In this document: one piece after another, positions 44,712 through 55,374 of the stretch
Layout of the letters: each line of letters opens with the position of its first letter
Position numbering within the stretch: position 1 is the first letter of the stretch
Source: Pseudomonas peli
Lineage (GTDB): Bacteria > Pseudomonadota > Gammaproteobacteria > Pseudomonadales > Pseudomonadaceae
Length of the DNA stretch: 64,000 nt
Assembly: GCF_900099645.1 (NCBI RefSeq)
Contig: NZ_FMTL01000001.1
Location: 1,488,001-1,552,000, forward strand
Direction: 5' to 3'
Notes under the pieces: model-generated
What the model was told of the DNA's origin: nothing
Databases searched by the model: none
The model's input: the letters and a program-made list of their open reading frames with translations, nothing else
Program-made: the position numbers and the translations under genes

Positions 44712-47700
44712 CTATACGTCGTGCCGCTCCATCCAGGCCTGGAAATCCGCTTCTTTCAGCGGGTGACTGAAGTGATAGCCCTGCCCCAACGAGCAGCCAT
44801 GCTGACGCAGGCAATCAAGTTGCCACTGGCTTTCAATGCCTTCGGCCACGCACTCCAACCCCAGGTTGCGGGCGATCACCAAGATGGTCTGCACCAATAC
44901 CAGGCCGCTGCCGTCTTCAGCGTCCATATCCCAGGTAAAGCTGCGGTCAATCTTCAAACGATCCAGCGGCAGGCGCTTGAGGTAAGTCAGCGAGGAGTAG
45001 CCAGTGCCGAAATCATCAATGGCAAACCGCACGCCCAGCGTCTTGAGCGCCTGCATATTGCTGATGCACTGCTCGACTTCTTCCAGCAACACGCCTTCGG
45101 TGATTTCCAGCTCAAGCGCCGTGGCCGGCACCTGATGGCGTGCTAAGCACTCACTGATGCGCGCGACACAGTGACGCTGGCGCAGTTCACGCGGGCTCAG
45201 GTTGACTGCCAATACCAGCTGCGGCCACTGCGGTAACCAGCGTGCCAGCGCTGCACAGGCCTGTTCCAGCACCCAGGCACCGAGTTCCTCGATCAACCCC
45301 GTTTCTTCGGCCAACGGGATAAAGTCGCCGGGCATGACTTCGCCGCGCTCCGGGTGCACCCAACGCAACAGCACTTCTGCGCCGGCAATACGCTCGGTGG
45401 CCAACGCCAGTTGCGGCTGAAACACCAGGTACAGCTGGTTGCGCTGCACCGCCTGGCGCAGTTCGCTTTGCATCTGCAAGCGCTGGTCGATAGCCGCCTG
45501 CATCTCCGGGGCAAAGAAATGCAACGCGTTGCGCCCGCCCTGCTTGGCCCGGTACATGGCGGTATCCGCCTGTTTCAGCACGTCGGAGGCCACCTGACTG
45601 CCGAAAGGATGCAGGGCGATACCGATACTGGCGCTGATCGACAGCTCGTGACCATCAATCCAGCAGGTGCCCACCAGGCTTTTCAGCAGCTTCTCCGCTG
45701 TAATGGCTGCCGCTTCAGCCGCCAGTTGCGGGTTGCTGTCGAGCCCTTCGAGCAGCACCACAAATTCGTCCCCGCCCATCCGCGCCAGGGTGTCTTCGGC
45801 ACGTAAACCACTGGCCAGTCGCGCCGTCACCTCACGCAAGAGGCCATCGCCGACCAAATGACCGAGACTGTCGTTGACCGTCTTGAAGTGATCCAGATCG
45901 ATGAACAACAGGGCGCCCAGGGTATTTTCGCGCTGTTCACGGTCCATCGCATGCTGCAGGCGGTCGAGCAGCAGACGCCGATTGGGTAGACCGGTGAGTT
46001 CATCGCTGAACGCCAGTCGCTCAATTTCACGCTGATAACGCTGACGTTCGGAAATATCGGTGACGCTGCCGCGAATCAGCACCGGCTCACCGGGCATGCG
46101 CACCAGGCGCACCTCGCATGGAATCTGTCGCCCTTTACTGTCGCGGTGCAACCAGTCAAATACTGGCGCTTCACCCTTCATTGCCCGCTTCAAGTAAACC
46201 TTACCCAGCTCAGCCGTAAGCTGACCATCGGCCTGCTTGTTAGGGCTCAGGTCAAATACGCGCTTGCTGGCGATTTCCTCGCGGCTGTAACCCAGCAAAC
46301 GCAGGGCATTGTCGTTGCACTCGACCAGCGTTCCGTTGAGATCGAACAGCAGGATCGCCTCAGGCGCATTCTCGACGATGGTGCGGTAGCGCGCCTCGGC
46401 CTGCAGGCGCTCGCTGATGTCTTCGACCAGCAACAGAAACATGCGCACCCGACCGGTGCTGTGGCGCACCGCACGCAGGCTGACACGGGTGTGCACCAGG
46501 CTGCCGTCGGCCCGACGAAAGCGCTTTTCCAACTCGAACCCTTCACGATGCCCGCTGAGTACCTGGTCGAGCAGCGGCTGTTCGTTACGCAGGTCATCGT
46601 CCTGCGACAGCTCTTCCCAGCTGGCCGCCAGCAGCTGTTCGCGCGAGCGTCCAAGGATGCTGCAGAGCTTATGGTTGACCTCTTCCCAGGCAAAGCTCGG
46701 ACTGGTCAGGGCCATACCGATCAGCGGCGCTTCGAAGAACAGGCGCAGCCGCTCATCACGCTCGCGCAGTTGCTGCTCGGCGTATTTACGCGCACTGACA
46801 TCCTGCAACGCGCCATACACCCTGACCAGTTCGGCGCCATCACGCTCGGTAATACCGCGGATACGCAGCCAGCGCGTCTTGCCCTTGGCAGTCAGCAGGC
46901 GCACCTCAATGTCGAATTGCTCCAGCCCATCAATCAGCTGCTGCAGCACTTGCTCGGCCAATACTCGGCCGCTGGCATCCAGGTAGCTCAGGGCACCACT
47001 GAGGTCCGGCGTGCCGTTTTTCGGGTCCAGCTCGTAAATACGAAAGCAGCCGGCGCTCCAGTCCATATTCTGCTCGGGCATGTTCAACACCCAGCCACCC
47101 AGGTTGGCAATGTGCTCGGTCTGGCTGAACAGGTAGCTTTGCTTGAGCAGCTCGTCGCTCTGCGAACGCACTTGGGTAGCCAGCTGCTCGCGGGCAGTGA
47201 CATCACTTTGCAGGGCGACGAAATGGCTAATGCCCTGGTCGTCACGCATCGGCGCAAGGGTAAATTCATTCCAGAACTGCTGACCATCCTTGCGGTAGTT
47301 ACGCAGCACCACATCGCAGCCCATGCCCTCGCGCACCGCTTGCTGCAAGCGGCTCAAGCCCTGTTGCTGTTGATCATCACGCAGCAGGAAGTTCCAGTTG
47401 TTGCCCAGGGCTTCCTCGCGGCTGTAACCGGTAATCTGCTCGAACGCCGGGTTGCAATAGATCAGCGGCAACGCCGGCTGACGGGCATCAGCAATGATCA
47501 CCCCCAGTGGGCTGGCCTCCAGCGCCAGGTTGGCCAGAGCCAGTTGCTGCTGTATCTGCGCACTGCGCGCCAAGGCCTGGCGCAGGTCACTCAGGCTGCG
47601 CCCCACCAGCAGCGTGGCGAGCATAAATAGCAGTACGCTGAAATGCAGTTCCAGACGCTGCGGGTCGAGCCAGGCTGAACTGTTCACCAGGCCGCGCAAC

Positions 47701-48482
47701 AGCGGCAGAATCAACACCATCAACACACTGAGCGCAGCGCCACAGAGGCCGCCGGCAAAGCCCCAGACCAAGGCCAGGCCCAGCATCATCACGCCGATCA
47801 ACGGCAAATTAAGGGTTAGCGGCAAGACACCGAGCAGCCACGGCATTCCGATTAACAGCACCAGCAGCAGCGGCCATGGCGGTAACTGGCGTAGCACCTC
47901 GGGCACGTGCTCGCAGCCGCTGCGCACGGGGCCCGCCAGCCAACCGCGGCGGCGTAACCAGGGCGTCAGGTAGACCAATAAGGGGATGGCGAGGGCCAAG
48001 GCCGTGAGGCTGTCAGCCAGCCATAGCGTCATGCTGCCCGAAAGCAACGCCTCAAGCGGCAGGTGACCGAACAACCAGAGATTGCCCTGCACCCCCAGCA
48101 CCATGGGAACAATTGGCAACAGCACGCCGAGCAGCATAAAGCGCAGCAAATGGCTGAGATCGGGCAAGGCCGGGTCAAACGGCCGCAATCGCAGCAACAG
48201 CCAGGCCAGCGCTACACCCAGGGTTTCCGGCAGGGCATAGAGCGCAGCCCACTGCCACTCCAGCCCCCACAGTGGGATCGACACCGCTGCATTGAGGTAC
48301 ACCGCCAGCAGTACGCGCGGCCCCCACCACAGCGCAAACACCAGCGCCAAGGCAAACGGCGGATACCACAGCGCCGACCCGTCGGTGAACTGAGTCGCCA
48401 GGGACAGCCAGGTGGCCAGATGGAGCAGTGGCAACGGCAGCAGCCAAGTCCATAGAGAGAGGCGGTGGGGAACTGCAGGCAT
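44712..48482 (-). CDS. MASE1-PAS-GGDEF-EAL c-di-GMP enzyme
   Basis: This 1256-residue inner-membrane protein has eight to ten N-terminal helices (MASE1 sensor, residues 1-300), a chain of four PAS-like domains (about 315-810), GGDEF (about 903) with an intact RxxD inhibitory site ('RAED'), and EAL (about 1036, reading EVL). The phosphodiesterase residues 'EITEG', 'DDFGTG', 'LKIDRS', 'EGIES' and 'GQGY' are kept. The first PAS resembles LOV domains but has Trp where the photoactive Cys would be ('GNNWNFLL'). It converges with rimK, whose product responds to c-di-GMP. Confidence 0.93.
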   Translation of the reverse strand: MPAVPHRLSLWTWLLPLPLLHLATWLSLATQFTDGSALWYPPFALALVFALWWGPRVLLAVYLNAAVSIPLWGLEWQWAALYALPETLGVALAWLLLRLRPFDPALPDLSHLLRFMLLGVLLPIVPMVLGVQGNLWLFGHLPLEALLSGSMTLWLADSLTALALAIPLLVYLTPWLRRRGWLAGPVRSGCEHVPEVLRQLPPWPLLLVLLIGMPWLLGVLPLTLNLPLIGVMMLGLALVWGFAGGLCGAALSVLMVLILPLLRGLVNSSAWLDPQRLELHFSVLLFMLATLLVGRSLSDLRQALARSAQIQQQLALANLALEASPLGVIIADARQPALPLIYCNPAFEQITGYSREEALGNNWNFLLRDDQQQQGLSRLQQAVREGMGCDVVLRNYRKDGQQFWNEFTLAPMRDDQGISHFVALQSDVTAREQLATQVRSQSDELLKQSYLFSQTEHIANLGGWVLNMPEQNMDWSAGCFRIYELDPKNGTPDLSGALSYLDASGRVLAEQVLQQLIDGLEQFDIEVRLLTAKGKTRWLRIRGITERDGAELVRVYGALQDVSARKYAEQQLRERDERLRLFFEAPLIGMALTSPSFAWEEVNHKLCSILGRSREQLLAASWEELSQDDDLRNEQPLLDQVLSGHREGFELEKRFRRADGSLVHTRVSLRAVRHSTGRVRMFLLLVEDISERLQAEARYRTIVENAPEAILLFDLNGTLVECNDNALRLLGYSREEIASKRVFDLSPNKQADGQLTAELGKVYLKRAMKGEAPVFDWLHRDSKGRQIPCEVRLVRMPGEPVLIRGSVTDISERQRYQREIERLAFSDELTGLPNRRLLLDRLQHAMDREQRENTLGALLFIDLDHFKTVNDSLGHLVGDGLLREVTARLASGLRAEDTLARMGGDEFVVLLEGLDSNPQLAAEAAAITAEKLLKSLVGTCWIDGHELSISASIGIALHPFGSQVASDVLKQADTAMYRAKQGGRNALHFFAPEMQAAIDQRLQMQSELRQAVQRNQLYLVFQPQLALATERIAGAEVLLRWVHPERGEVMPGDFIPLAEETGLIEELGAWVLEQACAALARWLPQWPQLVLAVNLSPRELRQRHCVARISECLARHQVPATALELEITEGVLLEEVEQCISNMQALKTLGVRFAIDDFGTGYSSLTYLKRLPLDRLKIDRSFTWDMDAEDGSGLVLVQTILVIARNLGLECVAEGIESQWQLDCLRQHGCSLGQGYHFSHPLKEADFQAWMERHDV

Positions 48483-48549
48483 GCTGACCTCATGTCATCG
48501 CGCTGATAAAGCATAGTTCAGCGCAGTGATGACAGTATGCCAGTGCGGT

Positions 48550-49863
48550 CTAGACGGCGTCGCGCGGTAACAACAGACCTAACGGTAGGCACACCCGCGC
48601 CTCAAGGCCACCGCCAGAGCGGTTGCGCAACTCGACGCTGCCGCCGTGCAAGGCAGCAATCCGCTTAACGATGGCCAAACCCAGGCCGGCACCTTGCCCG
48701 CCCCGGGCGCGGTCACCACGAATAAAGGGATTGAAAATACTGCCCAGCTCCGCCGGATCAATCCCTGTCCCACGGTCCAGCACGCTCAACACCACATACG
48801 GCGCGCTGTGGTCACCCGACAGGGAAACCGCCACCTCCACCGCATTGCCGCCATAGCGCAGGGCGTTTTCGATCAGGTTGACCAGCAACCGTTTGAGCGA
48901 CACTCGGCGCAATGGAAATGCTGGCACGGACTCCAGGCACAGCCGAACCATTTCCTGCTTCTGGTTATACGGCGCAACCACTTCACGGATCAGCTCAAGC
49001 AAATCCAGCTGCTCCAGCGGCTCGTCACGCCCGTCGCGGATAAAGGCCAGGAACTGGTCGAGAATCGCATCCATGTCTTCGATATCGCGCACCATGTCTT
49101 CGGTCAGTTCCGAGTCGGTGTGCAGAAACTCCATGGACAAGCGCAGACGGGTCAGCGGCGTGCGCAGGTCATGCGACACCCCGGCGAGCATCAGCTCCCG
49201 CTCGCGGGCTGCCTGTTCAACGTCTTCGGCCATCTGGTTGAAGGCGCGGTACACCTCGGTCATCTCGCTCGGCGTATCGCTGACCGGCAGCCTGACGCTG
49301 CGGCCTTTACCGATCTGCCGGGCAGCGAATACCAGGCGCTTGAGCGGTGCACTGAGCTGACGCACAAAAATCCACGCGGCGGCGGTGGACAGTAGGCCAA
49401 TGGCCAAGAACCAGCCCAGCACACTCCAGATCCGCTGACCGCGCAGCGGGTGCGGATACAGCGGCACCCGTAACCAATCGTCACCCAGCGCTGGTGCATG
49501 CACCCAAAGTGCCGGCGGGCTCTTGGCGCGCACCCGTACCTCGGTGTCAGGGCCCAGCTCAGTGCGCATCTGACGCTCGAAAATCTCACTGTAGGGCCAG
49601 TGCTGTTCGGTGGCGGGCACCTGCTCGTAAGGCACCCGCTTCAGCCCGGCAGCCTCGGCGATGGTGGCGCGGTCTTCCGGGTCCGCCGCCCAATAGGCGC
49701 GCAGGGTCAATGCGGCGCCGTGGCTGTACTGACGGTCGACCAGCACATCCTCGTTCATCATCAGATAAACCAGGGTCAGCGCCTTGGAAAACAGCACCAC
49801 GATCAGCACCAGCCACAGCGTGCGGGCGAAAAAGCTTTGCGGGAACCAGAGAGGGGTTTTCAT
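48550..49863 (-). CDS. envZ: Sensor histidine kinase EnvZ/AmgS-type
   Basis: This 437-residue kinase has two membrane helices (about 17-36 and 148-168), a periplasmic loop of about 110 residues, HAMP, the phosphorylated histidine H231 in 'GVSHDLRTPLTRLR', and the ATP site with 'ENALRYGGN', 'DRGTGID' and 'GAGLGLAIVKRI'. In P. aeruginosa the pair (AmgRS) handles membrane protein stress and aminoglycoside tolerance. Its ATG overlaps the stop of a small membrane-protein gene, not that of ompR. Confidence 0.94.
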   Translation of the reverse strand: MKTPLWFPQSFFARTLWLVLIVVLFSKALTLVYLMMNEDVLVDRQYSHGAALTLRAYWAADPEDRATIAEAAGLKRVPYEQVPATEQHWPYSEIFERQMRTELGPDTEVRVRAKSPPALWVHAPALGDDWLRVPLYPHPLRGQRIWSVLGWFLAIGLLSTAAAWIFVRQLSAPLKRLVFAARQIGKGRSVRLPVSDTPSEMTEVYRAFNQMAEDVEQAARERELMLAGVSHDLRTPLTRLRLSMEFLHTDSELTEDMVRDIEDMDAILDQFLAFIRDGRDEPLEQLDLLELIREVVAPYNQKQEMVRLCLESVPAFPLRRVSLKRLLVNLIENALRYGGNAVEVAVSLSGDHSAPYVVLSVLDRGTGIDPAELGSIFNPFIRGDRARGGQGAGLGLAIVKRIAALHGGSVELRNRSGGGLEARVCLPLGLLLPRDAV

Positions 49864-50297
49864 GCATCAGACCGTAAGCGAACAGTGAAACCGCGCCGCT
49901 GTATAAGCGGCCATACATTCTGGCCAGCCAGAGACAAGGCAAAACCTGCCGTGGAGCAAAAGAGTAAAAGTGCCCAACGATAAGGATGAGCCCAAGGTGC
50001 AAAGGGGTTCGCCAACAGCGTTAAAAACCCCGTGAAGACCAGCCAAACCAGCACCGCCACCCTGATTCGTCTGGCGGGCCAACGCACTGCAGCGGCATTT
50101 TGCAGCACCGACAGGGCAACAAAAACATACAGCGCGAGGTGCAGCGCAATGCCCCAGCTGATCCCGCCACGCAGGCTCAGCCCGCGTGACGCTGCCATTG
50201 ATACAGCGGTTTCATGCAGATACACGAATAGCAGAACAGCCGACGCGCTTAACAGCAGTACCTGCAAGCACGCCGTGAGCACCACCCGCCATGTCAC
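49860..50297 (-). CDS. Four-helix membrane protein between ompR and envZ, unrecognised
   Basis: This 145-residue protein has four predicted helices: residues 5-27, 45-65, 78-99 and 107-128. Short loops and a basic C-terminus 'RRGFTVRLRSDA' complete it. The start is a GTG overlapping the ompR stop (GTGA), and the end overlaps the envZ start (ATGA), so all three are translated as a coupled set. I recognise no domain. The tight coupling argues for a partner of the sensor, such as an input subunit or inhibitor. No gene occupies this position in the P. aeruginosa or enteric loci as I recall them. Confidence 0.8.
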   Translation of the reverse strand: MTWRVVLTACLQVLLLSASAVLLFVYLHETAVSMAASRGLSLRGGISWGIALHLALYVFVALSVLQNAAAVRWPARRIRVAVLVWLVFTGFLTLLANPFAPWAHPYRWALLLFCSTAGFALSLAGQNVWPLIQRRGFTVRLRSDA

Positions 50298-51028
50298 TTA
50301 TTACCATCCGGCACAAACACGTAGCCAACACCCCAGACGGTCTGGATATAGCGCGGCTTCGACGGATCCGGCTCAATTAGCCGGCGCAGACGGGATATCT
50401 GCACGTCGATGGAACGCTCCAGGGCGTCCCACTCGCGGCCACGGGCTAGATTCATCAGTTTGTCGCGGGTCAACGGCTCACGGGCGTGCTGCACCAGCGC
50501 CTTGAGTACGGCGAACTCGCCAGTGGTGAGCATGTGCACTTCCTCACCTTTCTTCAGCTCGCGAGTGGCCAGAGACAGTTCGTACTCGCCGAAACTCACG
50601 CTTTCGTCTTCGCTGCCCGGCGCGCCTGGCACTACCGGCGCCTGACGGCGCAGCACAGCCTTGATGCGCGCCAGCAGTTCACGCGGGTTGAAAGGCTTAG
50701 CCAGGTAATCGTCAGCGCCCAGTTCCAGGCCTTGAATACGGCTGGCTTCATCGCCCTTGGCGGTGAGCATGATGATCGGCACTTGGTTGTTCGACTCACG
50801 CAGGCGACGGCAGGCAGACAGCCCGTCCTCACCCGGCAGCATCAGGTCGAGCACCACCAGGTTGAACAGCTCGCGGGCCAGCAGGCGGTCCATCTGCTCG
50901 ACGTTTTCCACCGCGCGCACACGGTAGCCCTGCTCGTCGAAGAAGCGCTCAAGCAGGCGACGCAGGCGAGCGTCGTCGTCGACGATCAGGATTTTTTCGC
51001 CTTCAACAGGAAGTGCAGTGCTGCTCAT
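50294..51028 (-). CDS. ompR: OmpR/AmgR-type response regulator
   Basis: This 244-residue regulator has a receiver domain (D61 in 'VVLDLMLPGEDG', K in 'DYLAKPFNPREL') and an OmpR winged helix with 'TTGEFAVLKALVQHAREPLT' and 'RRLIEPDPSKPRYIQTVWG'. GGAG precedes the ATG at 51028. It leads the three-gene ompR-membrane protein-envZ unit, divergent from tex. Confidence 0.95.
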   Translation of the reverse strand: MSSTALPVEGEKILIVDDDARLRRLLERFFDEQGYRVRAVENVEQMDRLLARELFNLVVLDLMLPGEDGLSACRRLRESNNQVPIIMLTAKGDEASRIQGLELGADDYLAKPFNPRELLARIKAVLRRQAPVVPGAPGSEDESVSFGEYELSLATRELKKGEEVHMLTTGEFAVLKALVQHAREPLTRDKLMNLARGREWDALERSIDVQISRLRRLIEPDPSKPRYIQTVWGVGYVFVPDGNK

Positions 51029-51253
51029 TCAGGGCTCCTTGACCAGACCTCCGCCGGGCGCGGACGCGCTGGCAGTATGCAATGGCCGGCATTATGGCTC
51101 AGGTGCCACAGCCGACGTGCAGCCCATTGTTAGCAGATTTTTCCCGGACGGGTTCCCGGCGCGTTGCCGGGCAATGTTTATAATGCGCGGCTTTCGTGTC
51201 TGGCCCGTGGTCTGCGTGGCTGGTTTTTCGTTTCCGTGTGGGTAGCTTTTTCT

Positions 51254-53578
51254 ATGCTCAGCATCAACAACCGCATCGCCGAAGAACTGGGCGTACGCCC
51301 GCAACAGGTCGCCGCCGCCGTGGCGCTGCTCGACGAAGGCTCTACCGTGCCGTTTATCGCGCGCTACCGCAAAGAGGTTACCGGCAGCCTCGATGACACC
51401 CAGCTGCGCACCCTGGAAGAGCGCTTACGCTACCTGCGCGAACTCGACGAGCGCCGCGCCAGCATCCTCGCCAGCATCGAGGAACAGGGCAAACTGACCC
51501 CTGAGCTAACCCGCGACATTAACTTGGCTGACACCAAGACTCGCCTGGAAGACCTCTACCTGCCGTTCAAACAGAAGCGCCGTACCAAGGGCCAAATCGC
51601 CCTGGAAGCCGGCCTCGGTGAGCTGGCCGACGCCCTGTTTAACAACCCCGAGCTGAATCCCGAAAGCGAAGCTGAGCGCTTTATCGACGCTGAAAAAGGC
51701 TTTGCCGACATCAAGGCCGTGCTCGAAGGCGCCAAGTACATCCTGATGGAGCGCTTCGCCGAGGATGCCAACCTGCTGGCCAGCCTGCGCAGCTACCTCA
51801 AAGACAACGCCATCCTCAGCGCCCGCGTAGTCGCCGGCAAAGAGAACGAAGGCGCCAAGTTCCGCGATTACTTCGAGCACGACGAAAAGCTCAAGGGCGC
51901 ACCGTCGCACCGCGCCCTGGCGATCTTCCGTGGGCGTAACGAGGGCATTCTCAGCGCCAGCCTGAAAGTCGGCGACGAGCTGCCGGGTAGCATGCACCCG
52001 TGCGAAGGCATGATCGGCGAGCGTTTCGGCATCAGCGCCCGTGGCCGCGCCGCCGACAAGTGGCTGGGCGAAGTGGTGCGCTGGACCTGGAAGGTCAAGC
52101 TCTACACCCACCTGGAAACCGACCTGTTCGGCGAGTTGCGCGAAGCCGCCGAAGACGAAGCGATCAACGTGTTCGCCCGTAACCTGCACGACCTGTTGCT
52201 GGCCGCACCGGCCGGCCCGCGCGCCACCCTGGCGCTGGACCCGGGCCTGCGTACCGGCTGCAAGGTGGCGGTAGTGGATGCCACCGGCAAGGTGCTGGAA
52301 ACCTCCACGGTTTACCCCCACGCACCACGCAACGACTGGGACGGCACCCTGGCGATCCTCGCCAAGCTATGCGCCAAGCACGCAGTCGACCTGATCTCCA
52401 TCGGTAACGGCACCGCCAGCCGCGAGACTGACAAGCTGGCCGCTGACCTGATCAAGAAGCTGCCCGGCCTGAATCTGACCAAAGTCATGGTCTCCGAGGC
52501 TGGCGCCTCGGTGTATTCCGCCTCGGAGCTGGCCGCCAAAGAATTCCCGGACATGGACGTGTCGCTGCGCGGCGCCGTGTCCATCGCCCGCCGCCTGCAG
52601 GACCCGCTGGCCGAACTGGTGAAGATCGACCCGAAATCCATCGGTGTCGGCCAATACCAGCACGACGTGTCGCAGCTGAAACTGGCGCGCTCGCTGGATG
52701 CGGTGGTCGAGGACTGCGTAAACGCCGTCGGCGTGGACGTGAACACCGCCTCCGCCGCCCTGCTGGCGCGCATCTCCGGGCTGAACACCACCCTGGCGCA
52801 GAATATCGTCGCCTTCCGCGACGCCAACGGCGCATTCAACAGCCGCGCCGACCTGCTCAAGGTGCCGCGCCTGGGTGACAAGACCTTTGAGCAGGCCGCT
52901 GGCTTCCTGCGTGTAATGAACGGCAGCAACCCGCTGGACGCCTCAGCCGTGCACCCGGAAACCTACCCGCTGGTGCAGCGCATCGCCGCCGATACCGGCC
53001 GTGATATCCGCTCGCTGATCGGCGATTCGGGCTTCCTCAAGCGCCTCGACCCGAAGCAGTTCACCGACGATAAATTCGGCCTGGTGACCATCGGCGACAT
53101 CTTGAGCGAGCTGGAAAAACCCGGCCGCGACCCGCGCCCGGAGTTCAAGACCGCCGAGTTCCAGGAAGGCGTAGAAACCCTTAACGACCTCAAACTGGGC
53201 ATGATGCTCGAGGGCGTGGTGACCAACGTGACCAATTTCGGCGCCTTCGTCGATATCGGCGTGCACCAGGACGGTCTGGTGCATATCTCGGCGCTGTCGG
53301 AGAAATTCATCAAGGACCCGCACGAGGCGGTCAAGGCCGGCGACGTGGTCAAGGTCAAGGTTATGGAAGTCGACATCCCGCGTAACCGTATCGCCCTGTC
53401 GATGCGCATGGGCGACACGCCGGGCGAGAAAATCGAAGGCCCGCGGGGCGGCGCTCGGGGCGGCAAGCCGGCCGGCAATCCGCCGCGCAGCGAACGCCAC
53501 TCCAGCCAGGACAAGCCGGCTCCGGCCAGCGGCGGCATGGCGGCGCTGTTTGCCAATGCCAAACAACTGAAGAAATAA
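51254..53578 (+). CDS. tex: RNA-binding transcription accessory protein Tex
   Basis: This 774-residue protein has the Tex N-terminal helical region ('[19 protein letters not shown]'), a YqgF nuclease-like domain with '[20 protein letters not shown]' (about residue 330), a helix-hairpin-helix region around residues 510-560, and an S1 RNA-binding domain (about 650-720, '[20 protein letters not shown]'). A basic Gly/Pro tail follows. The ATG at 51254 matches family starts; the longer frame to 51164 covers the promoter. Confidence 0.96.
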   Translation: MLSINNRIAEELGVRPQQVAAAVALLDEGSTVPFIARYRKEVTGSLDDTQLRTLEERLRYLRELDERRASILASIEEQGKLTPELTRDINLADTKTRLEDLYLPFKQKRRTKGQIALEAGLGELADALFNNPELNPESEAERFIDAEKGFADIKAVLEGAKYILMERFAEDANLLASLRSYLKDNAILSARVVAGKENEGAKFRDYFEHDEKLKGAPSHRALAIFRGRNEGILSASLKVGDELPGSMHPCEGMIGERFGISARGRAADKWLGEVVRWTWKVKLYTHLETDLFGELREAAEDEAINVFARNLHDLLLAAPAGPRATLALDPGLRTGCKVAVVDATGKVLETSTVYPHAPRNDWDGTLAILAKLCAKHAVDLISIGNGTASRETDKLAADLIKKLPGLNLTKVMVSEAGASVYSASELAAKEFPDMDVSLRGAVSIARRLQDPLAELVKIDPKSIGVGQYQHDVSQLKLARSLDAVVEDCVNAVGVDVNTASAALLARISGLNTTLAQNIVAFRDANGAFNSRADLLKVPRLGDKTFEQAAGFLRVMNGSNPLDASAVHPETYPLVQRIAADTGRDIRSLIGDSGFLKRLDPKQFTDDKFGLVTIGDILSELEKPGRDPRPEFKTAEFQEGVETLNDLKLGMMLEGVVTNVTNFGAFVDIGVHQDGLVHISALSEKFIKDPHEAVKAGDVVKVKVMEVDIPRNRIALSMRMGDTPGEKIEGPRGGARGGKPAGNPPRSERHSSQDKPAPASGGMAALFANAKQLKK

Positions 53579-53584
53579 GCCAAC

Positions 53585-53615
53585 GCCCACGGACATAGGC
53601 GCTATGTCCGTGGGC
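53585..53615 (+). terminator. Hairpin after tex
   Basis: GCCCACGGACATA and TATGTCCGTGGGC form a 13-bp stem with a 5-nt loop, beginning 7 bp past the tex stop. The T tract is poor, so termination may be weak. Confidence 0.65.
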
Positions 53616-53785
53616 CGCCCTTGCAGCGTCGCCCAGATGCAAAAGCACAGCGCCCAGCTATAACCTTCTTCATCCGCGCCGGGTTATAAAGCGCTATCGA
53701 CCGCTGAACGCGGTTTTCTCGCCCCCTTGTAGAGCGTGCGTGTCGTCCCCATATTGGAGCGACCGATGCGTGAAGGAATGCAATC

Positions 53786-55366
53786 TTGAGCGACCTGTTA
53801 CCCCGCCGCCTGGCCCAGCTTGGCGAGCGCGCCAACCTCTCCCTGCTTTCCCAATGCCTGCACGGTATCGAGCGCGAATGCCTGCGCGTCGACGGCGATG
53901 GCCAGTTGGCCCTGACGCCGCACCCGGCTGCCCTCGGCTCGGCGCTGACCCATACGCAGATCACCACTGACTACTCCGAGTCGCTGCTGGAATTCATCAC
54001 ACCGGCCGAGCCTGATCCGGCGGCGACCTTGGCCGATCTGGAGCAGATCCACCGCTTCGCCTACAGCAAGCTGGATGGCGAATACCTGTGGAGCCCGTCG
54101 ATGCCCTGCGCCCTGCCGGACGAGGAAACAATTCCGATCGCCCGTTATGGCAGCTCGCATATCGGCGAACTCAAGTACGTGTATCGCAAGGGTCTGGCCC
54201 TGCGTTACGGCAAGACCATGCAGTGCATCGCTGGTATTCACTACAACTTCTCCCTGCCGGAAGCGCTGTGGCAGCTGCAGCAGCAGGCCGAAGGTGATAC
54301 GCGCAGCGCGCGGGACTATCAGTCGGCGCGTTATATCGCGCTGATCCGCAATTTCCGCCGCTACAGTTGGCTGCTGATGTACCTGTTCGGTGCCTCACCA
54401 GCGCTGCACAAAGGTTTTATGCGCGGCCGCCCGCATCAGTTGCAGGAACTGGACGCAGAAACCCTCTACCTGCCCTACGCCACCAGCCTGCGCATGAGCG
54501 ATCTGGGCTATCAGAGCACCGCACAATCTGGCCTGACACCCTGCTACAACGACCTGGCCAGCTACACCGACAGCCTGCGCCAGGCCGTCGGCACGCCCTA
54601 CCCGCCCTATGTGGAAATCGGCGCGAAGAAGGATGGCGAGTGGCTGCAACTGAACACCAATATTCTGCAGATCGAAAACGAGTACTACTCGAATATCCGC
54701 CCCAAACGCGTGACCTACAGCGGCGAGCGGCCGATCCAGGCGCTGATGGCCCGTGGCGTGCAGTACGTTGAAGTGCGCTGCCTGGACATCAACCCGTTCC
54801 TGCCGCTGGGCATTGATCTGACCGAATCGCGCTTCCTCGACGCCTTCCTGCTGTTCTGCGCATTGGCCGACAGTCCGCTGCTGGAAAGCGGCGAATGCCA
54901 TGCCTGCACCGACAACTTCCTCGCCGTGGTCAAGGAAGGTCGCCGGCCAGGTCTAGAGCTGCAGCGCAATGGCCAGCCAGTGGTGCTGCAGGCATGGGCC
55001 GATGAGTTGCTGGAGCAGATCCGTCCGCTGGCCGAGCTGCTCGACCAGAACCACGGCGACAACGCCCATAGCCTGGCCTTGCAGGCGCAACAGGCCAAGG
55101 TTGTCGACCCCAGCCTGACGCCTTCCGCTCAAGTGCTGGCGCAACTGCAACAGGGCCTGAGCTTTACCGAGTTCGCCCTGCGCCAGAGCAAGCGGCACGC
55201 CGAGTACTTCCGCAGCCAGCCGTTGAGCGCCGAACAGCAAGCGGCCTTCGAAGCCAGCGCCGCCCAGTCGCTACACGACCAAGCCGAACTGGAAACTCAC
55301 GAAGAAGGCGACTTTGACAGCTTTGCCGCGGCGTATCAGGCCAGCATCCTGGCTCTGGCTGTTTAA
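53786..55366 (+). CDS. gshA: Glutamate-cysteine ligase
   Basis: GshA makes gamma-glutamylcysteine, the first step of glutathione synthesis. The 526-residue sequence is typical of the proteobacterial type, with '[20 protein letters not shown]', '[15 protein letters not shown]' and '[15 protein letters not shown]'. The start is a TTG at 53786 with GAAGGA upstream; no in-frame ATG is possible between the stop codon and this point. It is followed by a terminator. Confidence 0.96.
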   Translation: MSDLLPRRLAQLGERANLSLLSQCLHGIERECLRVDGDGQLALTPHPAALGSALTHTQITTDYSESLLEFITPAEPDPAATLADLEQIHRFAYSKLDGEYLWSPSMPCALPDEETIPIARYGSSHIGELKYVYRKGLALRYGKTMQCIAGIHYNFSLPEALWQLQQQAEGDTRSARDYQSARYIALIRNFRRYSWLLMYLFGASPALHKGFMRGRPHQLQELDAETLYLPYATSLRMSDLGYQSTAQSGLTPCYNDLASYTDSLRQAVGTPYPPYVEIGAKKDGEWLQLNTNILQIENEYYSNIRPKRVTYSGERPIQALMARGVQYVEVRCLDINPFLPLGIDLTESRFLDAFLLFCALADSPLLESGECHACTDNFLAVVKEGRRPGLELQRNGQPVVLQAWADELLEQIRPLAELLDQNHGDNAHSLALQAQQAKVVDPSLTPSAQVLAQLQQGLSFTEFALRQSKRHAEYFRSQPLSAEQQAAFEASAAQSLHDQAELETHEEGDFDSFAAAYQASILALAV

Positions 55367-55374
55367 CCTGCGGA

